Assembly: GCA_010029175.1 (NCBI GenBank)
Contig: RGNC01000076.1
Span: forward strand, 1 to 9,088
DNA from: Synechococcaceae bacterium WB8_1B_136
Lineage (GTDB): Bacteria; Cyanobacteriota; Cyanobacteriia; PCC-6307; Cyanobiaceae
Direction: 5' to 3'
DNA length: 9,088 bases
The notes under the pieces were generated by a model that saw only the letters and a list, made by a program, of their open reading frames with translations, ran no database searches and was not told the DNA's origin. Shown here in pieces: positions 1 to 5,119 of this stretch. Positions within the stretch are counted from its first letter, which is position 1; each line of letters opens with the position of its first letter. A program made the position numbers and the translations under genes.

Positions 1-171
1 CACGGCCCTGGTGGTGGGGGGCACCCCTTCGGTGTCCACCGATTCCAGCTGGGCCACGTACTCCAGGATGCGCTCCAGCTGGCCGGTGTAGGTGGCGATC
101 TTCTCCTCAGGCAGCTGCAGCCGGGCCAGGTGGGCCACCTTGCGCACGTCGTCGGCGGTGATCTTGCTCAT
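1..171 (-). CDS. gatC: Asp-tRNA(Asn)/Glu-tRNA(Gln) amidotransferase subunit C, partial (C-terminus missing)
   Basis: GatC is the small subunit of the GatCAB complex, which converts Glu-tRNA(Gln) (and Asp-tRNA(Asn)) to the amidated form; it wraps around and stabilises GatA. The 57 codons present begin MSKITADDVRKVAHLARLQL, the typical GatC opening, in which an I-T-x-x-x-V-x-K-V-A-x-L-A-R-L helix is the family hallmark. A second helix follows (about residues 29-44, with L-E-R-I-L-E-Y-V) and then a D-T-E-G-V-P-P-T segment, also typical. The usual length is about 95-100 residues, so roughly 40% is beyond the left edge. The start is the ATG at 171; no strong Shine-Dalgarno is visible. The gene lies 9 nt downstream of the creatininase-family gene on the same strand, so the two are probably co-transcribed. 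The family call is secure. Confidence 0.93.
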   Translation of the reverse strand, partial: MSKITADDVRKVAHLARLQLPEEKIATYTGQLERILEYVAQLESVDTEGVPPTTRAV

Positions 172-180
172 GGCACGAAC

Positions 181-957
181 TTAGCCGTTGGGCTCGCTCA
201 GGAACTGCTCCAGGTCGGCCGCCAGGGCCGTGGCAGCCACCTCCAGGAAGCGGGCGCCATCAGCGGCGGTAGCCAGGGAGGGATCGGAGCCCATGCGGCC
301 ATCGGGATGGCGCCGCCGAAAATCCTCCGGGCCATGGATCGGGCCCGCCGGAGCGGCTTCCGGCAGCGGACGCTGCTTGCTCTGCAGGCTGGGCTCCAGG
401 TGCAAGGTGAGGGCGATCTCGCTGGGGGTGGCGTGGTGCCCCTCGCGATCGCCGTAGAGCTCCCGGGCCAGCTGCATGGCCTCCGGGGCCATGAACCAGT
501 TGGCCAGCTTGCAGCGCAGGGCCGCGGCGTTGGCCAAGCCCCGATCGGCGGCGGTGCCATAGGCCTGGGCAAAGGCGGCCTTGGTGGTGGCGATGTTGCC
601 GCCATGGCCATTGATCACAAAGATCCGCTCAAAGCCGTGGCGCGCCAGCGACAGCACCAGGTCGTGGATCACGGCCAGCAGGGTGGCGGGCTGCAGGCTG
701 ATGGTGCCGGCAAACCCCAGGTGGTGTTCGGCCATGCCGAAGGCCTGTGCCGGGGTTACCAGCACGCCCGTGCGGCGCCCCACCTCCAGCGCTACCGCTT
801 CGGCGGTGAGGGCATCGGTGCCGATGGCGCCGGTGGGGCCGTGCTGCTCAGTGGAGCCCAGGGGCACGATCACCCCCTTGCAGCGGCTGAGGTAGTCGTC
901 CACCTCAGGCCAGCTGCGCAACTGCAGGCGGATGGCTTCGGTGCTGGTGGCAACCAC
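181..957 (-). CDS. Creatininase-family (creatinine amidohydrolase-like) metal-dependent hydrolase
   Basis: This is a 258-residue cytoplasmic protein of the creatininase superfamily, whose members are metal-dependent amidohydrolases (creatininase, the riboflavin-pathway formamide hydrolase ArfB, the mycofactocin peptidase MftE). Visible motifs are PLGSTEQHGP at 32-41, with E37 and H39 as likely metal ligands; D48 in the following G-T-D; NGHGGN at 116-121, with H118; and GHHATPSE at 173-180, corresponding to the family H-A-G-x-x-E-T-S motif, with E180. The full ligand set therefore appears intact. Length is normal. The start taken is GTG at 957; upstream in frame there is a stop at 985-987 and no ATG, though a CTG lies at 975. 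The gene precedes gatC by 9 nt. The substrate cannot be read from the sequence: creatinine is unlikely in a photoautotroph, and a formamide or cyclic amide is a guess. The family call is secure, the specific function unknown. Confidence 0.88.
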   Translation of the reverse strand: MVATSTEAIRLQLRSWPEVDDYLSRCKGVIVPLGSTEQHGPTGAIGTDALTAEAVALEVGRRTGVLVTPAQAFGMAEHHLGFAGTISLQPATLLAVIHDLVLSLARHGFERIFVINGHGGNIATTKAAFAQAYGTAADRGLANAAALRCKLANWFMAPEAMQLARELYGDREGHHATPSEIALTLHLEPSLQSKQRPLPEAAPAGPIHGPEDFRRRHPDGRMGSDPSLATAADGARFLEVAATALAADLEQFLSEPNG

Positions 958-1026
958 GACGGTGCGGAGCGTCAGATCTGCCCATCATCCCTAGGATTCC
1001 CGTCAGGCGGTCCCCGAGGGTGCCCC

Positions 1027-1326
1027 ATGCTTCAGCGAAGGCTCTATCGCTTCCAGTGCGAGCAACGCCCGGTCTGGGTTTTTCTGCGCGACCAGCAACG
1101 CTGGATTGAACAGGCCCTGGTGGTGGAACTGGAGGGCGACCTGGTGGTGCTGCGCTACGACGACGAGGATGGTGATGAACTGCACAGCTGGGAAGAGTGC
1201 GTGCGGCTGGATTCCATCGGTGCGGTGAGCACCCGCCTGGCCCATGTGAGCCGCACAGCTCTGGCGGAAGACCTGGAGGTCACGGGCGACTGTCCCGAGT
1301 CGGAGCAGTTGCCCAGCCAGGGCTAG
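1027..1326 (+). CDS. Conserved cyanobacterial small protein (resembles DUF6679)
   Basis: This is a 99-residue soluble protein that I recognise as a conserved cyanobacterial hypothetical, probably the DUF6679 family; that name is from memory and was not searched. It opens MLQRRLYRFQ and has an aromatic V-W-V-F-L-R-D-Q-Q-R-W-I segment at about 16-27. A beta-rich stretch follows (L-E-G-D-L-V-V-L-R-Y, 35-44), then an acidic patch D-D-E-D-G-D-E at 45-51, S-W-E-E at 54-57 and R-L-D-S-I-G at 60-65. The tail has D-C-P-E-S-E-Q at 88-94. There is no signal peptide or membrane segment. The start is the ATG at 1027; the same frame is open further upstream, but that part is antisense to the creatininase-family gene and low in complexity. 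It is divergent from that gene across a 69-nt gap that must hold both promoters. Its TAG stop overlaps the stop of the convergent 45-aa gene. Function is unknown. Confidence 0.82.
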   Translation: MLQRRLYRFQCEQRPVWVFLRDQQRWIEQALVVELEGDLVVLRYDDEDGDELHSWEECVRLDSIGAVSTRLAHVSRTALAEDLEVTGDCPESEQLPSQG

Positions 1327-1460
1327 TGGGCGGTGCCGTTGCCGCCGTACTGGTCGGTGTCGTAGTAGCCGCCCTTGGTGCCGAAGAACAGGGTGGCCAG
1401 CACGAACAGGCCGCTGGTGGCCAGAAGCACGGTGGCAAGGGTGAGGCCGCCAGAGTTCAT
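1323..1460 (-). CDS. Small single-helix membrane protein, 45 aa
   Basis: This short reading frame runs from ATG at 1460 to TAG at 1323-1325. The product has a short polar N-terminus (M-N-S-G-G), one hydrophobic helix at about residues 6-27 (rich in L, A, T, V and F), then a glycine/tyrosine/aspartate-rich tail G-T-K-G-G-Y-Y-D-T-D-Q-Y-G-G-N-G-T-A-H. A single helix with such a tail fits a small thylakoid or plasma-membrane subunit. I believe similar G-x-x-G-G-Y-Y-D-x-D tails occur in conserved small cyanobacterial proteins, but I cannot assign it to a named photosystem or NDH subunit. Its stop shares the CTAG palindrome at 1323-1326 with the convergent 99-aa gene. No clear Shine-Dalgarno is seen. 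The reading is supported by the coherent membrane-protein composition and tight packing. Confidence 0.68.
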   Translation of the reverse strand: MNSGGLTLATVLLATSGLFVLATLFFGTKGGYYDTDQYGGNGTAH

Positions 1461-1486
1461 GGCTGTTGAGGCAGTGGGGATCGGAT

Positions 1487-1521
1487 AGGCCCAGTCTGGC
1501 ACCTTTGGGCTGATTGGGCCT
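1487..1521. repeat. 7-bp inverted repeat between carbonic anhydrase and the 45-aa gene
   Basis: AGGCCCA at 1487-1493 is exactly complementary to TGGGCCT at 1515-1521, with a 21-nt loop. It lies just past the stop of the carbonic anhydrase gene and upstream of the 45-aa gene on the same strand. There is no T-run after it, so it is at best a weak or factor-dependent terminator for the carbonic anhydrase transcript. The rest of the 1461-1531 spacer shows nothing recognisable. Confidence 0.35.
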
Positions 1522-1531
1522 GGATCACGGC

Positions 1532-2287
1532 TTAATTGTTGGTCTTGATCACGCGCTCGTTCAGGGGTTGCAGCGGCCGTGCGTTCATCGGGTAGAGCTT
1601 GCGGAACGCGCTCAATTGCTGTGGGGAGATCGAAACCGGCTGTTTCAGGATGTAGAAGCGCACACCTTCTGTGCAGGGAGGGGTGGTCAACGAACCGGCA
1701 TAGGTGAAATACGACAGTGAGGCGGGCAGAAGCTCCTGGAGGGATGGCAAGTTCACGCTGATGCTGTCACCTTTCTTGGTCGGCAGTTTGCTCCAGAACG
1801 AGGCGAGGTAGGGGTTGGCAGCGCCCTGTTGGAGGTTCACGCCGATCACTGCCAGGCGACCCTTGGCATCCTGGTGCACCAGGTGCACATTCATCGCGTA
1901 ATGCGTGCCGTTGATGGCTTCCTCGCTGGGGGTGTGGAAATGGTATTGGAGCAGCTTGTAGGGTGTGGTGCCAATCGTGATTCCGCCGGATGTGTTCACC
2001 TGAATGGTGGTGCCGGTGTTCACCACGCTGCTGCTGGTGGCCGTGTAGTTAGGCTGAATGGAGGTGGCTGTCGCTTCTCTCACTGTGTTCTTCGTAATGA
2101 TGTTCACCGGCGCCTGCTCTGCCCCATCGGAGCAGGTGGCATATTGCGGACTCAGCGTTGCCCATTTTTCAGGCGCGATGTTGCCGGAATAGCCATATTG
2201 TGGTTTTGCACCGCTTGCCAGGGATGAGATGGCTGCCCCTGCCAGGATCAGCGCCAGGGAGAGTGGGCGAACTGCAGAAAGTGTCAT
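1532..2287 (-). CDS. Alpha-class carbonic anhydrase, secreted (EcaA-like)
   Basis: Alpha carbonic anhydrases interconvert CO2 and bicarbonate; the secreted cyanobacterial form (EcaA) acts outside the plasma membrane. The 251-residue product has a Sec-type leader (basic R7, hydrophobic core about 9-23, small residues S-L-A-S-G-A near 22-27). Zinc ligands are H116 and H118 in Q-Y-H-F-H-T-P-S-E and H135 in N-V-H-L-V-H. E122 and T201 (in S-L-T-T-P-P-C) match human CA II Glu106 and Thr199. C52 and C205 could form the disulfide usual in bacterial alpha enzymes. Departures from the usual pattern: the His64 proton-shuttle position is T93 (N-T-G-T-T instead of N-x-G-H-T), the His107 position is E123 (S-E-E rather than S-E-H), and Q-S-P is Q-A-P (residues 58-60). 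G+C in sample lines is about 50-62%, well below the neighbours, suggesting transfer. It is divergent from the glycosylase gene by 46 nt. The start is the ATG at 2287 with a weak ribosome site. Confidence 0.92.
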   Translation of the reverse strand: MTLSAVRPLSLALILAGAAISSLASGAKPQYGYSGNIAPEKWATLSPQYATCSDGAEQAPVNIITKNTVREATATSIQPNYTATSSSVVNTGTTIQVNTSGGITIGTTPYKLLQYHFHTPSEEAINGTHYAMNVHLVHQDAKGRLAVIGVNLQQGAANPYLASFWSKLPTKKGDSISVNLPSLQELLPASLSYFTYAGSLTTPPCTEGVRFYILKQPVSISPQQLSAFRKLYPMNARPLQPLNERVIKTNN

Positions 2288-2333
2288 TGTGCTGTGCAGG
2301 GTGTTGGTTGCATCCTAGTTGAATCTGGAGTCG

Positions 2334-3056
2334 ATGTCACCGATTGTTGATTGCAATTCCACGCCGCCTGCTGAACGCAGCATCTGCAGCTCAGTTGCTC
2401 CCTGTGTGTCTCTTCCCCAAGCCTTCTTCGCTCGCCCCGCTGAGCTGGTTGCCCCCGAGCTCATCGGCTGCCTGCTGGTGAAACGCCAGCTCAGTGGCGA
2501 GCTGCTGTGGGGCATGATTGTGGAAACGGAGGCGTATTGCCAGAGCGAGCCCGCCTGTCACGGGTATCGCCGCCGCAGCCCCAGCAACGAAACCCTCTTC
2601 GGTGAGCCTGGGCATTTCTATGTGTATGTGAGCTATGGCATTCACCACTGCGTGAATGTGGTGACCCACAAGGCCAACTGGGCCAATGGTGTTTTGCTGC
2701 GTGCCGTGGCCATGCCGGGGGAGCCTGAACGGGTGGCGGCGGGCCCGGCCCTGTTGGCCAGGCGTTTCGCCATTGATCGGGGTCACGATGGGCAACCCGT
2801 GGATCCAGGGCAGGGGCTGTGGTTGGCAGGGCGCCCGCCGTTGCTGGACCCTCTGCCACCGCAATCTCTGCTGCAGACCAGCCGCATCGGCATCAGCCAG
2901 GGGCAGGCGCTGCCTTGGCGCTGGTACCTGCGCAGCAGCCGCAGTGTGAGCCGGCGAGCCCGCGGCGATCGGGCCCCGAAGCCCGAGCAGGCGTTCGTCG
3001 TGGCCGCCGCCGCCCCACCCTTCTACCCTGCCAGCAGGACCGATCGACAGCCTTGA
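2334..3056 (+). CDS. DNA-3-methyladenine glycosylase, AAG/MPG family
   Basis: This monofunctional base-excision repair enzyme flips out and cleaves alkylated purines such as 3-methyladenine. The 240-residue reading contains V-E-T-E-A-Y at 63-68, where E66 and Y68 match human AAG Glu125 and Tyr127. It also has a C-H-G-Y segment with H76 (near human His136) and Y-V-Y-V-S-Y-G at 96-102, then N108 (human Asn169). The catalytic set is complete. The family is usually near 190-210 residues; here there are about 27 extra N-terminal and 25-30 extra C-terminal residues. ATG 2334 was chosen because GGAG lies just upstream, although the spacing is short (3 nt). GTG at 2406 (M-S-L-P-Q-A-F-F) would give a length nearer the family norm, and TTG 2319 is also open. 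The TGA stop overlaps the TTG start of pyrB, suggesting translational coupling. Confidence 0.9.
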   Translation: MSPIVDCNSTPPAERSICSSVAPCVSLPQAFFARPAELVAPELIGCLLVKRQLSGELLWGMIVETEAYCQSEPACHGYRRRSPSNETLFGEPGHFYVYVSYGIHHCVNVVTHKANWANGVLLRAVAMPGEPERVAAGPALLARRFAIDRGHDGQPVDPGQGLWLAGRPPLLDPLPPQSLLQTSRIGISQGQALPWRWYLRSSRSVSRRARGDRAPKPEQAFVVAAAAPPFYPASRTDRQP

Positions 3057-4063
3057 GCGCCTGGACCCACCGCCACGTGCTGGATCTGGCGGCCTTCTCG
3101 CTCGACGATTACGCCACCGTGCTTGAGCTGGCCCAGCGCTTTCGGGCCATGCCCACCAGTGGCGCCCGCAAGTTGCCGGCCCTGCAGGGCCGGCTGGTAA
3201 CCACCCTCTTCTTTGAACCCAGCACCCGCACCCGCAGCAGCTTTGAACTGGCGGCCAAACGGCTCTCGGCCGATGTGCAGAGCTTCTCCCCCTCCTCCAG
3301 CTCTCTGAGCAAGGGCGAAAGCCTCCTGGATACGGCGCGCACCTACGTGGCCATGGGGGCCGATCTGCTGGTGGTGCGCCATCGCTGCACGGGGGTGCCC
3401 GCCTCCCTGGCCAGGGATCTGGAGGCCAGCGGCGATCGCGTGGCGGTGCTCAATGGTGGCGACGGCCTCCACAGCCACCCCAGCCAGGGGCTGCTGGATC
3501 TGTTCACCCTGGCCCGCCACTTCGCCCCGGAATCGCCCACCCCCGAGGCCCTGCGGGGGCGCCGCATCGTGATCGTGGGCGACGTGCTGCACTCCCGCGT
3601 GGCTCGCTCCAACCTCTGGGCCCTCACGGCCTGCGGGGCCGATGTGGTGCTGTGTGGCCCGCCCACCTTGCTGCCCGCCAGCTTTGCCGCCTTTGTGGAG
3701 GCCCCCCCGCCCGGCCAGGCTGCGGATCCGGTGCCCCAGCGCGGCCGCATCACGGTGGAACGCAGTCTGGAGCGGGCCCTGCCGGGCGCCGATGCGGTGA
3801 TGACCCTCCGGCTTCAGAAGGAGCGGATGCATCAGCACCTGCTCACCAGCCTGGAGGCCTACCACCGGGCCTATGGCCTCACCCATGATCGCCTTGAGCG
3901 CTGCGGCGCACCGGTGCCGGTGCTGCACCCTGGCCCGGTGAACCGCGGTGTGGAGATGAGTGGTGCCCTGCTCGATGATCCCAGCCGCTGCCTGGTGGAG
4001 GAGCAGGTGCGCAACGGCATCCCCACCCGCATGGCCCTGCTCTATCTCCTGGCCGCCAGCTGA
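3053..4063 (+). CDS. pyrB: Aspartate carbamoyltransferase catalytic subunit
   Basis: PyrB condenses carbamoyl phosphate with L-aspartate to give N-carbamoyl-aspartate, the committed step of de novo pyrimidine synthesis. The 336-residue product shows the carbamoyl-phosphate loop F-E-P-S-T-R-T-R-S-S-F-E at 54-65 (S57, T58, R59, T60), S-S-S-L-S-K-G-E-S at 82-90 with the active-site lysine K87, H-R-C-T-G at 110-114, H-P-S-Q-G at 142-146 and H-P-G-P-V-N-R-G at 292-299. Bacterial catalytic chains are usually 305-320 residues. The extra length here includes a Pro/Ala-rich insert at about 216-230 before the aspartate-domain R-G-R-I-T-V strand. The start is TTG at 3053, giving M-S-A-W-T-H-R-H-V-L-D-L; it overlaps the glycosylase stop as TTGA, and no later start preserves the conserved R-H-V-L-D-L. 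No pyrI regulatory gene is seen. It converges on ycf20 with only 3 nt between stops. Confidence 0.95.
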   Translation: MSAWTHRHVLDLAAFSLDDYATVLELAQRFRAMPTSGARKLPALQGRLVTTLFFEPSTRTRSSFELAAKRLSADVQSFSPSSSSLSKGESLLDTARTYVAMGADLLVVRHRCTGVPASLARDLEASGDRVAVLNGGDGLHSHPSQGLLDLFTLARHFAPESPTPEALRGRRIVIVGDVLHSRVARSNLWALTACGADVVLCGPPTLLPASFAAFVEAPPPGQAADPVPQRGRITVERSLERALPGADAVMTLRLQKERMHQHLLTSLEAYHRAYGLTHDRLERCGAPVPVLHPGPVNRGVEMSGALLDDPSRCLVEEQVRNGIPTRMALLYLLAAS

Positions 4064-4066
4064 GCC

Positions 4067-4417
4067 CTACAACAGCTTGAAACCCTCCAGCAGCAGCCCG
4101 TAGCTGAGGCCGATGCGGGCCATGTCGAGCAGTTGCAGGTTCAGCTTGTCGCCGGTTTGCTGCAGCAGGGGCCGGCGCAGACGGATCGCCAGTTCGATTG
4201 CCACCACGCAGATCAGGGCCGCCAGAGGATCGAGGAAGGCCATGGCTCCGGTGACCGTGCCCACGGCGTTGCCCAGGTAGAAGCTCGCCAGCAGCACGAT
4301 CAGCAGCAGCGAGAGCCGTCGCCAGGGGTTCACCGCCCAGCGTTGCAGCCGGGCACCGGCGCCGCCGAGGTTCTGCTGGAGGCGGGTCTGCTGCACGGGC
4401 AAGGTGGGTTCAGCCAC
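4067..4417 (-). CDS. ycf20: Ycf20 family membrane protein (DUF565)
   Basis: This 116-residue protein matches the Ycf20/DUF565 family shared by cyanobacteria and plastids. The hallmark is N-P-W-R-R at 30-34 leading into a hydrophobic segment (about 35-53, ending Y-L-G-N-A-V-G). A second hydrophobic segment lies at 62-80 (F-L-D-P-L-A-A-L-I-C-V-V-A-I-E-L). A third weaker, partly amphipathic helix at about 97-114 ends G-L-L-L-E-G-F-K-L-L, also typical. It is probably a thylakoid or plasma-membrane protein. A Ycf20-like protein in Chlamydomonas (NPQ7) affects non-photochemical quenching, but the cyanobacterial role is not established. The start is ATG at 4417. An intrinsic terminator 53 nt upstream ends the preceding minus-strand unit, so ycf20 needs its own promoter in 4418-4469. 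Its stop is 3 nt from that of pyrB. Confidence 0.87.
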   Translation of the reverse strand: MAEPTLPVQQTRLQQNLGGAGARLQRWAVNPWRRLSLLLIVLLASFYLGNAVGTVTGAMAFLDPLAALICVVAIELAIRLRRPLLQQTGDKLNLQLLDMARIGLSYGLLLEGFKLL

Positions 4418-4469
4418 AGGGAGGTGTCAGGTTGCGGGGCTCAGCGCGGTGGCCGGGGCCTCTGCCAAC

Positions 4470-4496
4470 AAAAAAGCCCGGACGATCGGTCCGGGC
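4470..4496 (-). terminator. Rho-independent terminator for the tRNA-Ala/PCP_red/small-ORF unit
   Basis: Read on the minus strand, a perfect 8-bp stem GCCCGGAC/GTCCGGGC (4489-4496 and 4476-4483) with a 5-nt loop is followed directly by six T residues (4475-4470). This is a textbook intrinsic terminator, 20 nt beyond the stop of the 66-aa gene, and it separates that unit from ycf20. Confidence 0.9.
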
Positions 4497-4516
4497 CAGG
4501 GGTGCCGGTGGGATCC

Positions 4517-4717
4517 TCAGCCGTCGCTGTCCTTGCTCTTGCGGGAGCCCTTGCCCTCGAGCAGCTCCAGCAGCGCCTCCATCTGGGCCATCACGCCGCG
4601 CACCTCGCCAGCCTCGGGCAGCAGGCCATCGTCCATCACGCCCTGGTGCATCTCGCGCAGTTCCTGGCGGATGTATCGGAGGTGGCTCACCACTTGCTCG
4701 CGCTTCGACTGCGACAT
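4517..4717 (-). CDS. Conserved picocyanobacterial hypothetical protein, 66 aa, helical
   Basis: This small soluble protein starts at ATG 4717 (MSQSKREQVVSHLRYIRQEL). The sequence predicts two charged helices, about residues 3-27 and 36-54, separated by a D-D-G-L-L-P-E-A turn, then a Lys/Ser/Asp-rich tail (G-K-G-S-R-K-S-K-D-S-D-G). The heptad-like leucine/isoleucine spacing is compatible with a helical hairpin or dimer. There are no cysteines, no signal peptide and no membrane segment. I recall similar conserved hypothetical proteins in marine Synechococcus but no function. It is the last gene before the intrinsic terminator and begins 15 nt after the stop of the 64-aa gene on the same strand. 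Confidence 0.8.
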   Translation of the reverse strand: MSQSKREQVVSHLRYIRQELREMHQGVMDDGLLPEAGEVRGVMAQMEALLELLEGKGSRKSKDSDG

Positions 4718-4732
4718 GGAGCGGGTACGGGA

Positions 4733-4927
4733 TTAGCCCTCCCTTTTACCGCATCGCCCTCCAGCCAGGGCCCGCCAGGCGGCCACTGTGCCAAATCCCA
4801 CAAGCGCCACCGGCCGGGCGGCGGTGAGCACATAGGCCAGGGCCCCCAGGCCCAGCAGGGTGCGTTTGCGGGGCAGGGCCTGCAGCCGCAGCATCCGCCG
4901 CCCCTGCCGCGGCTCGAGGCTGGTCAT
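4733..4927 (-). CDS. Small putative membrane protein, 64 aa
   Basis: This 64-residue product has a basic N-terminal half (M-T-S-L-E-P-R-Q-G-R-R-M-L-R-L-Q, then P-R-K-R-T), a hydrophobic stretch at about 24-52 (L-L-G-L-G-A-L-A-Y-V-L through A-L-V-G-F-G-T-V-A-A-W), interrupted by A-A-R-P at 36-39, and a basic tail G-G-R-C-G-K-R-E-G. It may form one long helix or a short hairpin in the membrane. Its ATG (4927) overlaps the TGA of the PCP_red gene as ATGA, a 4-nt overlap that argues strongly for translational coupling and for the reading being real. I do not recognise the family; function is unknown. Confidence 0.7.
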   Translation of the reverse strand: MTSLEPRQGRRMLRLQALPRKRTLLGLGALAYVLTAARPVALVGFGTVAAWRALAGGRCGKREG

Positions 4928-5085
4928 TTCTGGCCGAAGCGGGCCTTGGCCTCGTCGAAGAAGGTTCCATCGATGCTGGCGAGGCCGGCCTCCGCCGCCA
5001 GGGCCTCGATGCGCTTGCGCACCGCCGGGCGCACAAAGAACGGAATCTGCTTGAGCTTGGTTTCCGCCTCGGCGCTCCAGTTCAC
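4924..5085 (-). CDS. Stand-alone PCP_red (protochlorophyllide reductase C-terminal-like) small protein, 53 aa
   Basis: The reading starts at GTG 5085 and ends at TGA 4924-4926. The product starts M-N-W-S-A-E-A-E-T-K-L-K-Q-I-P-F-F-V-R and continues V-R-K-R-I-E-A-L-A-A-E-A-G to a final D-E-A-K-A-R-F-G-Q-K. This matches the PCP_red domain found at the C-terminus of ChlB/BchB, the light-independent protochlorophyllide reductase subunit: W-x-x-E-A, I-P-F-F-V-R, the V-R-K-R-x-E helix and the terminal A-K helix. Here the domain stands alone; small cyanobacterial PCP_red proteins are known but their role is not. It cannot reduce protochlorophyllide by itself because it has no Fe-S cluster cysteines. 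A GGAGG at 5098-5094, 8 nt upstream, fixes the GTG start. It lies 34 nt after tRNA-Ala and is coupled by ATGA to the 64-aa gene. Confidence 0.85.
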   Translation of the reverse strand: MNWSAEAETKLKQIPFFVRPAVRKRIEALAAEAGLASIDGTFFDEAKARFGQK

Positions 5086-5093
5086 CGCCTGTG

Positions 5094-5098
5094 CCTCC
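5094..5098 (-). promoter_or_regulatory. Shine-Dalgarno site fixing the GTG start of the PCP_red gene
   Basis: GGAGG on the minus strand lies 8 nt before GTG 5085. It is the clearest ribosome-binding site in the window. It decides the start: no ATG occurs in that frame between tRNA-Ala and W-S-A-E. Confidence 0.75.
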
Positions 5099-5119
5099 GG
5101 GAAGGATTTGCGTTCGCGA

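Noticed and set aside
342..347. Not a DNA position: CoaBC residues 342-347, G-F-A-A-H-C in place of G-F-A-A-E-T, as a sign of lost CoaB activity
   Set aside because: All other CoaB motifs are intact and I recall variation at this site in picocyanobacteria; it is too weak to claim a defect.
130..1026. Upstream extension of the 99-aa protein's frame back to position 130
   Set aside because: This part is antisense to the creatininase-family gene; the conserved protein begins at ATG 1027.
3023..3928. 301-codon minus-strand open frame opposite pyrB
   Set aside because: It is a shadow of pyrB; composition is Gly/Gln/His-rich and no motif is seen.
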